DNA from: Anaerolinea sp.
GTDB taxonomy: Bacteria; Chloroflexota; Anaerolineae; Anaerolineales; Anaerolineaceae
Direction: 5' to 3'
Assembly (NCBI GenBank): GCA_020216845.1
Contig: JAIWNK010000128.1
Coordinates: forward strand, 1 to 18,980
DNA: 18,980 nucleotides
A program made the translations under genes and the position numbers. Positions within the stretch are counted from its first letter, which is position 1. Each line of letters starts with the position of its first letter. The notes under the pieces were generated by a model. It saw only the letters and a list, made by a program, of their open reading frames with translations. It had not been told where the DNA came from and made no database searches. Positions 1 to 7,113 of the stretch are shown here, in pieces.

Positions 1-309
1 GAATCGGCCTTTTTGCCCGCTTTGGGGCTGACGTTGATATTGTTGGTTGGTTTTGGCACGGCCAATACGTTGTTTTGGAATAGGCCTTTGCTGTTGGCAC
101 AAAATAAGGCTGGGGTTGCTTTACGAGTGGCCTTTTATAGTATGATGGGCAAGGTGTTGTTGACGGTGTGGCTTGTGCCAGTTTGTGGCTATCAGATGGA
201 GGCGGTGCTGATGGCGGCTTATTTTGTTCTATCGGTCGGGGCGATGGTGTGGTTGGGGTTGCGTGAAGTAAAGCGCGGCGAGAAATTGCAGCAGGAGGCA
301 GCGGGATGA
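1..309 (+). CDS. Wzx-type oligosaccharide flippase, C-terminal part (truncated by window edge)
   Basis: The reading frame is open from base 1 and ends at TGA 307-309, so only the last 102 residues are visible. They hold about three hydrophobic segments separated by short basic loops and end in a charged tail rich in Lys, Glu and Gln. This fits the C-terminal transmembrane bundle of a polysaccharide-exporter (MATE/MOP superfamily) flippase that moves lipid-linked repeat units across the membrane. The assignment leans on context: a GT4 gene follows with a 4-bp ATGA overlap, and the locus carries polymerase and chain-length genes that act with a Wzx. No diagnostic motif is left in the fragment, so another polytopic membrane protein is possible. 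Confidence 0.6.
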   Translation, partial: ESAFLPALGLTLILLVGFGTANTLFWNRPLLLAQNKAGVALRVAFYSMMGKVLLTVWLVPVCGYQMEAVLMAAYFVLSVGAMVWLGLREVKRGEKLQQEAAG

Positions 310-1439
310 AGATTGCCTGTTTAACGACTTCTCAAGCACCGGCCAATACGGCCAATAGCATTCAGGCCTTTAAAGCCTGTCATGCATTGGCGCAGGGTGG
401 GGCGCAGGTTTGCTTGTGGGTAGCTGCACCGCCTTCGGGCGCAAGCTGGGATGCGTTGAGCGCTTTTTATGGCCTGCGCACGTCGTTTGAAGTGCGTTGG
501 TTGCCTTCAAGGCCGGGGTGGCGCCGATATGATTTAATTTTTGCCGGGTTGTGGGCAGCACGGCGATGGGGGGCCGATGCATTGGTAACCTGGTTGGTGC
601 AGGCGGCGGTGTTAGGCAGCAAGCTGGGCTTGCCAGTAGTGTATGAGATGCACGACCGTCCGACGGGGCAGTTTGGGGCCTGGTGGTTGAGACAGCTGGC
701 AAGGGTACAGCGCCCCAAACGGGTGTTGATGATTACCAGGGCGTTGCGGCGAGTGGTAGAGAGTGAGTTTGGCATCCGCTTTGCGGATGAGGATGTGCAA
801 ATTGCGCCGAATGGAATTGAATGGGAGCGCTTTGAGCATTTGCCCAATCCGGTTCAGGCGCGCCTGGCTTTGGGATTGAAGGAAATGCCGACCGCTGTGT
901 ATACGGGGCACTTCTACGCCGGGCGGGGGATGACGTTGCTTTGCTCTCTGGCGCAGGCTTTGCCACAAGTTCAATTTTTGTGGGTGGGTGGGCGTGAAGC
1001 GGATGTGGAGGTGTGGCGGCAGCGCACGCAGCATTTGGCCAATGTGATTCTGACCGGTTTTGTGGAAAATCAGCGGTTGCCGCTGTATCAGGCTGCGGGT
1101 GAGGTGTTGCTGATGCCCTACGAGCGGGCAATAGCAGGTTCGAGTGGCGGCAATTCGGCAGAGATTTGCAGTCCGATGAAGATGTTTGAGTACATGGCAT
1201 GTGGCCGGGCAATTTTGAGCAGTGATTTGCCAGTGTTGCATGAGGTGTTGAATGAGGAGAATGCTGTGTTTTGTCCGCCGGAAGAGCCGACGGCCTGGGT
1301 GAAGGCATTGGATGAGCTGATTCGGGATGGGGAACGGGGCAGGAGATTGGGGTTTCAGGCGCGGCGTGATGCACAGCGTTATACCTGGCAGCAGCGTGCG
1401 GGGGGAATTTTGGATTGGCTGAATTCGTTGTCTGCATAA
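306..1439 (+). CDS. GT4-family glycosyltransferase
   Basis: This 377-residue protein has the two-domain GT-B layout of family 4 retaining glycosyltransferases. The N-terminal half begins with a Rossmann strand (MKIACLTTS) and contains YEMHD at about 113-117. The C-terminal donor-binding half begins with TGHFYAGRG at about 200-208. It also has WVGG at about 226-229 and SPMKMFEYMACG at about 289-300, the region that contacts the sugar nucleotide. The usual first Glu of the E-x7-E motif is not in its standard place; SPMK-FEYMA is seen in a subgroup of these enzymes. It should add a sugar from a nucleotide donor to a lipid-linked acceptor on the cytoplasmic face. The start is ATG 306, with AGGAGG at 293-298 seven bases upstream, overlapping the flippase stop. 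Donor and acceptor cannot be told from sequence. Confidence 0.88.
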   Translation: MKIACLTTSQAPANTANSIQAFKACHALAQGGAQVCLWVAAPPSGASWDALSAFYGLRTSFEVRWLPSRPGWRRYDLIFAGLWAARRWGADALVTWLVQAAVLGSKLGLPVVYEMHDRPTGQFGAWWLRQLARVQRPKRVLMITRALRRVVESEFGIRFADEDVQIAPNGIEWERFEHLPNPVQARLALGLKEMPTAVYTGHFYAGRGMTLLCSLAQALPQVQFLWVGGREADVEVWRQRTQHLANVILTGFVENQRLPLYQAAGEVLLMPYERAIAGSSGGNSAEICSPMKMFEYMACGRAILSSDLPVLHEVLNEENAVFCPPEEPTAWVKALDELIRDGERGRRLGFQARRDAQRYTWQQRAGGILDWLNSLSA

Positions 1440-1470
1440 AGCGCACACAATAGAGGAGAGGAAAACCGCA

Positions 1471-3015
1471 ATGGTGCGAAAATCTGATTTTTGGTGGGCG
1501 TTGGGGGTGGGGGTGATTGGCGGGGGGGCATTGGCGGCGGTGCAGCCGGGGGGACTATTCAGCCGGGGCTGGTTGTCGTTTGGGCTGTTAATGTTTGGGG
1601 CGGTGCTAAGTTTGGCGATGGCCTGGCGTGCTTCAGGGGCGGGGCGTTCCATGGCCTGGGTGATGGGCCTGGCGTTTGTTCTGCGCCTGACCGTGGCGGT
1701 GGTGCTCTTTTTGGGGTTGCCGCGCTGGGGGGACCCAACCGATGTGCAGCAGCAGGCCGGGTATGAGTTCTTCGATGCCTATCACCGCGATGCGCAGGCC
1801 TGGCAGTTGGCTAGCTCAGATCAGCCGCTCAGTCAGGCGTTTGGCGAAGAATTGTACATGGATCAGTATGGGGGGCTGTTGTGGCTAAGCGCCTGGTGTT
1901 ATCGCTTCCTGAGCCCGGATCTGCAACGACCGTTGTTGGTCGTTGTCTTGGGGGCGTGGCTGGCAGCATTGGGGAGCATTTTTCTGTATCGGGCGTTGCG
2001 CGGTCGGTTTGAAGAGCGGGCAGCATTGGCAGCTGCCTGGATTTATGCTTTGTACCCCGAAGGGGTTCTGATGGGGGCATCGCAAATGCGCGAGCCTTTC
2101 CTGATGGGCTTGAGCGCTATTGCATTTTGGGCAGTTGCGGTTTGGCCATTGCGTTCATCAGAAACAACCTTACACCGTCCGGCACTGGCGGCTTTGTTGG
2201 GCGCGGCTTTGTTGGGGCTTGGGTTGTTTTCTTGGCGAGCAGCTTTGCCGATTGTGGCGGTGTTGTTGGTTTGGTTTTGGCTTGAAAATACGCTGCCGCG
2301 CCGCAGGCAATGGCTGCGCACGCTGGGATGGGTTGTGTTGGCATTGGCTTTGCTGGTTGGGCTGGCGCTGAGTTGGCGCTGGCTGCGGGACGTGGCGGCT
2401 TGGGATGCGTTGCTGGCGGAGCGTTCCTCGGGGATGTTGCAGGCACAAATGCAAAAACTGCCCGATTTTCTCAAATTGCCGTTTGTGACCTTGTATGGGC
2501 TGTTTCAACCGGTGTTACCGGCCGCGTTGATTGAAACTGCGCTGCCCATTCATCGGGCAATTTCGGTTGGGCGGGCGCTGGGCTGGTATCTCTTGGCGCC
2601 GGTTTTGCTGTATGGCAGCCTGATTGTGCGACGGGCGGAACGAAGTCGTCGGCCAATTTTGGTGTTGACCATGGTGGTGTGCGTGGGGTGGATTTTGATT
2701 AGCTCACTGCGCGCTGGTGGCGATCAGTGGGATAATCCTCGTTACCGTGTGATTGTTTTGCCCTGGTTGGCTTTGTTGGCCGGGTGGGCCTGGGAGCGGG
2801 CACGGCGGCTGCGCGACGCATGGTTGGGACGAATCTTCTTTGTTGAAGGGATTTTCCTGGCTTTCTTCACGCATTGGTATTGGCAGCGTTACCTGAGCAG
2901 TGGACAAAAGTTGCCCTTTTTTGGCATGATTGGCTTGATCCTGGCGTGCAGTGCCTTGTTCCTGGCTTTGTGTTGGCTGTGGGATCGTTGGCGCGCGCGG
3001 CGGTCCTCGAGATAG
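1471..3015 (+). CDS. Polytopic membrane protein, GT-C (family 39/ArnT-like) glycosyltransferase candidate
   Basis: A 514-residue protein with roughly eleven hydrophobic segments. Between the early membrane segments lies an acidic loop, FFDAYHRDAQAW at about 100-111. It is followed by DQYGGLLWLSAWCYRFL at about 131-147, the loop-then-helix pattern of GT-C enzymes that transfer sugars from polyprenyl-phosphate donors outside the membrane. A MREPF motif follows in the next luminal stretch (around residue 210). The C-terminus is basic (RWRARRSSR). An SD-like GGAGAGG at 1455-1461 lies 9 bases before ATG 1471. A 31-bp gap separates it from the upstream GT4 gene, probably in the same transcript. A seven-G run at 1522-1528 lies at codons 18-20. 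The exact sugar and acceptor are unknown; a polymerase-like role is a less likely alternative. Confidence 0.7.
   Translation: MVRKSDFWWALGVGVIGGGALAAVQPGGLFSRGWLSFGLLMFGAVLSLAMAWRASGAGRSMAWVMGLAFVLRLTVAVVLFLGLPRWGDPTDVQQQAGYEFFDAYHRDAQAWQLASSDQPLSQAFGEELYMDQYGGLLWLSAWCYRFLSPDLQRPLLVVVLGAWLAALGSIFLYRALRGRFEERAALAAAWIYALYPEGVLMGASQMREPFLMGLSAIAFWAVAVWPLRSSETTLHRPALAALLGAALLGLGLFSWRAALPIVAVLLVWFWLENTLPRRRQWLRTLGWVVLALALLVGLALSWRWLRDVAAWDALLAERSSGMLQAQMQKLPDFLKLPFVTLYGLFQPVLPAALIETALPIHRAISVGRALGWYLLAPVLLYGSLIVRRAERSRRPILVLTMVVCVGWILISSLRAGGDQWDNPRYRVIVLPWLALLAGWAWERARRLRDAWLGRIFFVEGIFLAFFTHWYWQRYLSSGQKLPFFGMIGLILACSALFLALCWLWDRWRARRSSR
1522..1528 (+). repeat. Seven-G homopolymer near the 5' end of a membrane protein gene
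   Basis: The run covers codons 18-20 (Gly-Gly-Ala) of the 1471-3015 gene, in its first membrane segment. The coding strand is G-rich generally, so a seven-base run may be chance. Confidence 0.9.
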
Positions 3016-3027
3016 AAGGACGTTTTT
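3003..3027 (+). terminator. Weak intrinsic-terminator-like hairpin with T tract
   Basis: GTCCT (3003-3007) can pair with AGGAC (3017-3021) around a 9-nt loop that contains the stop codon of the preceding gene. One base later comes TTTTT at 3023-3027. The stem is only five pairs, so termination would be partial at best. Its position just before a -10-like element and a new gene makes it plausible as a transcription-unit boundary. Confidence 0.22.
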
Positions 3028-3031
3028 ACGG

Positions 3032-3037
3032 TATAAT
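3032..3037 (+). promoter_or_regulatory. Candidate -10 element (TATAAT) upstream of the GT2 gene
   Basis: A perfect TATAAT lies in the 48-bp gap, 26 bases before ATG 3064. No TTGACA-like -35 box is visible 16-18 bases upstream and there is no TG extension. If used, transcription would start near 3044 and give a leader of about 20 nt. It would let the downstream gene chain be transcribed apart from the genes before 3015. Confidence 0.45.
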
Positions 3038-3063
3038 AGAAAAAATTTGAACAAAGTGAGCGG

Positions 3064-4032
3064 ATGATGTATCTTTCTGTCGTTGTTCCCGTTTATAACG
3101 AAGAGGAAAATTTGCCGTTGTTGTATGAAGCAGTTACCCGTGCGCTTGCTGAGATTTCGCGCCCGTGGGAATTGGTGTTGGTAGATGACGGCAGCAGGGA
3201 CAATAGCCCGGCAGTGTTGGAGAAGCTTGCACAAGCAGACCCCGTACATGTGCGCGCCGTGTTTTTGCGCCGCAATTTTGGGCAAACGGCGGCAATTGCC
3301 GCTGGTATTGATCATTCGACCGGCGAAGTGATTGTGTTGATGGATGCAGATTTGCAGAATGATCCGTTGGATATTCCAATGATGTTGGAGAAGGTGGATG
3401 AGGGCTATGATGTGGTGAGTGGTTGGCGACATGAGCGCAAAGATGCTTTTCTGACGCGCACGCTGCCCTCTCGCATTGCTAACAGGTTAATCTCGTCAGT
3501 GACCGGCGTCCATTTGCATGATTATGGTTGTACGCTCAAAGCCTATCGGCGCGAGGTGATTACGGGCTTTCGGCTGTATGGGGAGATGCATCGTTTCATT
3601 CCTGTGTATGCCAATTCGGTTGGAGCACGCCTGATTGAGGTCAAGGTAAATCACCATCCGCGTCGGTTTGGCAAAGCCAAGTATGGCCTGGAACGAACCA
3701 TCAAAGTTGTGCTAGATTTGTTTACGGTCAAATTTTTGAGCAGTTATGCCAACAAGCCGATTTATTTGTTTGGCGGGGCAGGCATGGTGTTGATTACCAT
3801 CAGTGCGGCAACGTTGTTGTATTTGTTCGTTCGGCGGATTGGTTGGAATGTTTCGGTGATGAATTCGCCGCTTTTCCAAATGGCGACGATGATCGGCATT
3901 TTGGGCTTTCAGTCTATTTTGATGGGGTTGATTGCGGAATTGCTGGCGCGCACGTATCATGAGTCGCAACATAAACCGACCTATACGGTGCGGCGCGTCG
4001 TGGGTGGAGATCAACCTCAAGCTGAGAATTGA
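3064..4032 (+). CDS. GtrB/DPM1-like GT2 polyprenyl-phosphate glycosyltransferase
   Basis: A 322-residue GT-A fold enzyme that should transfer a sugar (glucose, mannose or similar) from a nucleotide donor to polyprenyl phosphate at the cytoplasmic face. Visible motifs are VVVPVYNEEENL at 6-17, VDDGSRDNS at 40-48, DADLQNDPLD at 94-103 (metal and donor binding), SGWRHERKD at 119-127, DYGCTLKAYRRE at 153-164, HRFIP at 176-180, and RFGKAKYGLER at 201-211. Two C-terminal membrane helices at about 233-255 and 269-294 are typical of the GtrB/ArnC group. The product would be a lipid-phosphate sugar, the donor type used by GT-C enzymes, four of which are encoded nearby. No GtrA-type small flippase is present. 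The start is the ATG pair at 3064/3067; no strong SD is seen. Confidence 0.92.
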   Translation: MMYLSVVVPVYNEEENLPLLYEAVTRALAEISRPWELVLVDDGSRDNSPAVLEKLAQADPVHVRAVFLRRNFGQTAAIAAGIDHSTGEVIVLMDADLQNDPLDIPMMLEKVDEGYDVVSGWRHERKDAFLTRTLPSRIANRLISSVTGVHLHDYGCTLKAYRREVITGFRLYGEMHRFIPVYANSVGARLIEVKVNHHPRRFGKAKYGLERTIKVVLDLFTVKFLSSYANKPIYLFGGAGMVLITISAATLLYLFVRRIGWNVSVMNSPLFQMATMIGILGFQSILMGLIAELLARTYHESQHKPTYTVRRVVGGDQPQAEN

Positions 4033-5168
4033 TGCGCATTCTGGTGCTTTCGCACGAATATCCTCCTGTTGGGGGAGGCGGTGGGCGCGTGGCACAGGAT
4101 TTGTGCGAGGGCCTGGCACAGCGTGGCCATGCTGTGCAGGTTCTGACAGCTCATTATAACGGTCTGGATTTAGAAGAGGTGCGGCAGAATGTGCGCATTC
4201 GCCGCCTGGTTTCAGGGCGCCATGCGCCCTATGTGGCAAGCTTTGGCGCTATGTTGCAGTATGTGCTTGCTGCATATCGTGTGGGGTTGCCTTTGATCCG
4301 TTCATGGAAGCCGGACGTGTTGCATGTGCATTTTGCAGTGCCGGGAGGGGTGATTGGGCGTGCTTTAAGCCGGGCAACCGGCATTCCCTATGTGATTACA
4401 GCTCATTTGGGCGATGTGCCTGGCGGAACGCCAGAAAAAACGGAACGCTGGTTCCGTTGGGTTTACCCTTTCACGCCGGCTATCTGGCGGGATGCGGCGC
4501 GCGTGGTTGCGGTGAGCGCGTATACCCGTCAGCTGGCAATGCGACATTATCCTGTGCCGATTGAAGTGATTCCCAATGGGGTAGATTTGCAGGCGTTATG
4601 CCCGGGTGCTCATCCGGGTGAGCCGCCGCGCTTAATTTTTGCCGGTCGGTTTGCCGAGCAGAAGAATCCGTTGCAGGTTGTGCGGGTGTTGTCGGGTCTG
4701 AGAGAGTTACCCTGGCACTGTGTGATGGCCGGGGATGGTGCATTGCGGCCTGCGGTAGAGGCAGAGTTGCAAGCAACCGGCCTGGCCGAGCGATTTACCC
4801 TGACGGGGTGGATTGAGCCGCAACAAGTGGTGGACTGGTTTGAACGCAGTGACATTTTGTTCATGCCATCCCGCAGTGAGGGTTTGCCGGTTGTCGGGGT
4901 GCAAGCGTTGGCGATGGGGTTGGCTTTGGTGGTTGGGCGAGCGGGCGGATTTGTGGAATTGGTTGAAGAAGGGCAAAATGGGTTTGTGTGTGACCCGGAG
5001 AATACGCAGGCGATGCAAAACGCTTTGAGTGTGCTGTTGGGCGATTCAGCACAGTTAATCGCTTTTCGACAACGTAGCCGTGAGCTGGCAGGCCGTTTCG
5101 ATTTGCAGAATGTTTTGGATGCGTATGAGCAGGTGTTGGCGCAGGCCATGCAACGGAAACGGAGATGA
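4032..5168 (+). CDS. GT4-family glycosyltransferase (glycogen-synthase-like GT-B fold)
   Basis: A 378-residue GT-B enzyme. Near the N-terminus, EYPPVGGGGGRVAQDL (9-24) is the glycine-rich acceptor-side loop. VLHVHFAVPG at 96-105 and TAHLGD at 123-128 follow. The linker IPNGVD at 180-185 leads into the donor domain with FAGRFAEQKNP at 203-213 and AGDG at 233-236. The E-x7-E position reads SEGLPVVGVQALAMG at 282-296: Glu283 is kept, but the second acidic residue is Gln291 (codon 4902-4904). ATG 4032 shares its A with the TGA of the GT2 gene (TGATG). A TTG three bases upstream is in frame but a less likely start. It probably builds the lipid-linked repeat in the cytoplasm; the sugar is unknown. 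Confidence 0.9.
   Translation: MRILVLSHEYPPVGGGGGRVAQDLCEGLAQRGHAVQVLTAHYNGLDLEEVRQNVRIRRLVSGRHAPYVASFGAMLQYVLAAYRVGLPLIRSWKPDVLHVHFAVPGGVIGRALSRATGIPYVITAHLGDVPGGTPEKTERWFRWVYPFTPAIWRDAARVVAVSAYTRQLAMRHYPVPIEVIPNGVDLQALCPGAHPGEPPRLIFAGRFAEQKNPLQVVRVLSGLRELPWHCVMAGDGALRPAVEAELQATGLAERFTLTGWIEPQQVVDWFERSDILFMPSRSEGLPVVGVQALAMGLALVVGRAGGFVELVEEGQNGFVCDPENTQAMQNALSVLLGDSAQLIAFRQRSRELAGRFDLQNVLDAYEQVLAQAMQRKRR
5161..5164 (+). promoter_or_regulatory. SD sequence GGAG deciding the start of the HprK-like gene
   Basis: GGAG abuts the first in-frame ATG (5165) but lies six bases before the second (5171). Normal SD spacing therefore favours 5171. A weaker GGAAA at 5155-5159 could serve 5165. Confidence 0.45.
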
Positions 5169-5170
5169 AG

Positions 5171-6202
5171 ATGACACAGTTAACGTTTGAGTTTCATGGC
5201 AAATTGCGTTTGTGCGTGGAGAGCGAAGATGCACTGGCGCTGGATTTCTTTGCCAGCGAATATGGCTTACACGCTGCGGCTAGTGATGCCGATTTGCCAA
5301 CAGTGTGGCTACACTTTGAGCGAAGCAAAGGGGGAATCAGCCGCCCCGGATATACAACGCACACGCATAAAGTACTGGCGCGTTGGGCCTATCGGGTGCG
5401 TTTGACATTGCGGCGGATTGAAATTGAGGCGGTTGGAAACCGTTTTAGTATTCCCATGATTCATCACATGTTGGTGCATCCTAGCTTGCGATTTTTGGCG
5501 GCTAATCAGGGGCTCTTAATGTTGCACGCTGGTGCGGTTGCCCGCAATGGCCGTAGCATTTTGTTCAGTGGGCGTGGCGGGGCTGGCAAGACAACGACGA
5601 CTTCGTTGCTGCTGGCTTATGGGCAACCGACCTGGCAGGTTCATGCGGATGATTATGTTTTTATTGCGGATGGGCCACTGAGTTTGGGATATTGGACGCG
5701 AGCACATCTCTACCGCGACTTGTTGCGCTGGGTGCCAGAAGTGGCCGGCAGGCTTTCCTCAGGGGAGCGATTGCGCTTGGAGGTGTTGGGGCGAGTGCGC
5801 GCGTGGAGCCGTGAGCGGATTAAGTGGCCGGTGCGGATGGCGTTGACGCGCTTGTGGACGGGGCGGGCGCCTGCTGCGCAGGCTTGCCCGGCAGCTTTGG
5901 TGTTGTTGCGCCGGGGTGCCGTGGATGTGCCTGTGCTGCGCCCGGCTGAGAATGTTGCTGAGGCAGTGCAGGAACTTTTGGAAATGAATTTTTATGAAGC
6001 GCGTCATTACATCCGTTTGTTGAGCAAACAGGGAGTGTTGGATGAGGCTGGTTTGAGCGATTGGCGTGCTGCTGAGGCGGCTTTGATGGAGCGGGCCGTG
6101 ATGCAGATTCCGCTGCGAGTGTTGTTGCTGCCAGAGAAGCAGGTAGAGGCGTATGCCCTGGCCAAAGGTGTGGCTGAGGCGTTGAACGAGGTTGGAGCAT
6201 GA
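5171..6202 (+). CDS. HprK-like P-loop kinase/ATPase of unknown substrate
   Basis: A 343-residue soluble protein whose middle resembles the catalytic core of HPr kinase/phosphorylase and related PEP-carboxykinase-like P-loop enzymes. LMLHAGAVARNGR at about 116-128 precedes a Walker A motif GRGGAGKT (134-141). QVHADDYVFI at 156-165 has the paired Asp that in HprK binds metal and activates the acceptor. The order LH-A, GxxxxGK[ST], then ADD matches HprK. The N-terminal 110 residues are not recognised. The C-terminal half carries many Arg residues and no further motif that I can name. No HPr or other PTS gene is nearby. HprK-related kinases do occur inside exopolysaccharide gene clusters of other bacteria, so a regulatory or small-molecule kinase role is possible. 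In-frame ATG 5165 would add two residues and give an ATGA overlap. Confidence 0.72.
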   Translation: MTQLTFEFHGKLRLCVESEDALALDFFASEYGLHAAASDADLPTVWLHFERSKGGISRPGYTTHTHKVLARWAYRVRLTLRRIEIEAVGNRFSIPMIHHMLVHPSLRFLAANQGLLMLHAGAVARNGRSILFSGRGGAGKTTTTSLLLAYGQPTWQVHADDYVFIADGPLSLGYWTRAHLYRDLLRWVPEVAGRLSSGERLRLEVLGRVRAWSRERIKWPVRMALTRLWTGRAPAAQACPAALVLLRRGAVDVPVLRPAENVAEAVQELLEMNFYEARHYIRLLSKQGVLDEAGLSDWRAAEAALMERAVMQIPLRVLLLPEKQVEAYALAKGVAEALNEVGA

Positions 6203-7113
6203 GCCGAAAACGACGCGTGGCCTGGGTGCGGTTGCTGGGCATGGTGCTTAGCCTTGGGTTGTTGATCTGGTTATTGGCCCGGCAAGATTGGGGACGGCTA
6301 TTGGCGGCACTGCGTTTGATGCCGGTTTGGGTGCTGTTTTTGGCCTTTGCACTTTATTTGGCTGGGCAGTTTGCCAACGCGGCGCGTTGGCTGGTGCTGT
6401 TGCAGGCACAGGATGCACCTGTGGGGTATGGGCGGTTGTTGCGATTGGTGTTTGCCGGGGCGTTTGCTTCCAATTTCTTGCCCTCGACGATTGGGGGCGA
6501 TGCTTTGCGCCTGGTTGGGCTCACGCGTCTGATTGCAAACCCGGGCATGGCCGCGGCTTCAATTGTGCTAGACCGTTTTATGAACGTCCTTTCCTATGTT
6601 ACTGTGTTGCCGGTGGCGGGTTCAATGTTGGTGCGCTTTTCGGATGGCGGTTTTGTTTGGGGTGGGGTGTGGATGAGCTGGCGCGGTCGCATGGAGGCGT
6701 GGCTGTCGACGCGTTGGCAGGAGTTGCTTCGGGCGTTGAAGTTGTGGCAACGTAAGAAGGGGGCGTTGGTTGGGGCATTTGGCGTGTCTTGGTTTTCAAT
6801 TTTCGTAATTTTCTGCGCGTTATGGCTATTGGCGCGTGGACTTGGCATTCCTGTGGCGTTTTATCAGGTAATGGGCATTAACGCATTAACGTATTTGTTG
6901 ACGCTGCTGCCGATTACGTTCAACGGCCTGGGCGTGCGCGAGGTGGCGATTGTCTCGCTGTATGTTCAGGTAGGGGCAACCTCAGAGCAGGCGTTGGCGC
7001 TGGCGCTGATTTCGCGGCTGATGTTGATGGCTGAGACGTTGCCGGGTGCTTTTTGGGTGGCGGAGGCTTTCTCGGGCGAGCGGTCTTCGTCGTGCTATAA
7101 TCAGACAGTATGA
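6199..7113 (+). CDS. UPF0104 / lysylphosphatidylglycerol-synthase-TM family membrane protein (copy 1)
   Basis: A 304-residue protein with about seven to eight hydrophobic segments. It has the two family signatures: FLPSTIGGDALR at 93-104 and LPITFNGLGVRE at 237-248. These belong to the flippase-like membrane domain that is also the N-terminal half of MprF. Stand-alone members often sit in glycan loci and are thought to move lipids or lipid-linked sugars; for this protein that is inference. GAGG at 6188-6191 lies seven bases before ATG 6199, which overlaps the previous stop by ATGA. The last codons (Cys-Tyr-Asn-Gln-Thr-Val) also spell an extended -10 element just before the next gene. A paralogue lies at 9035-9997, with the same motifs and clear similarity around them. 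Confidence 0.85.
   Translation: MSRKRRVAWVRLLGMVLSLGLLIWLLARQDWGRLLAALRLMPVWVLFLAFALYLAGQFANAARWLVLLQAQDAPVGYGRLLRLVFAGAFASNFLPSTIGGDALRLVGLTRLIANPGMAAASIVLDRFMNVLSYVTVLPVAGSMLVRFSDGGFVWGGVWMSWRGRMEAWLSTRWQELLRALKLWQRKKGALVGAFGVSWFSIFVIFCALWLLARGLGIPVAFYQVMGINALTYLLTLLPITFNGLGVREVAIVSLYVQVGATSEQALALALISRLMLMAETLPGAFWVAEAFSGERSSSCYNQTV
7093..7101 (+). promoter_or_regulatory. Extended -10 element (TGC-TATAAT) inside the end of the preceding gene
   Basis: TGCTATAAT is a perfect -10 hexamer with the TGn extension. Only eight bases separate it from ATG 7110, so a transcript starting about seven bases downstream would have a leader of one to three nucleotides. No SD sequence precedes ATG 7110 and no -35 box is visible. 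Confidence 0.45.

Noticed and set aside
612..1652. A 346-codon open frame on the minus strand
   Set aside because: It lies opposite the well-supported GT4 gene, is rich in Pro, His, Gln and Arg without any domain, and has the look of the antisense of a G/T-rich gene.
2704..3432. A 242-codon minus-strand frame across the 3015-3064 gap
   Set aside because: It runs antisense to the end of the membrane protein gene and the clear GT2 gene, with no SD or recognisable motif.
4029..4031. TTG start for the second GT4 gene
   Set aside because: ATG 4032 directly follows, gives the usual MRILVLS N-terminus and forms a TGATG junction.
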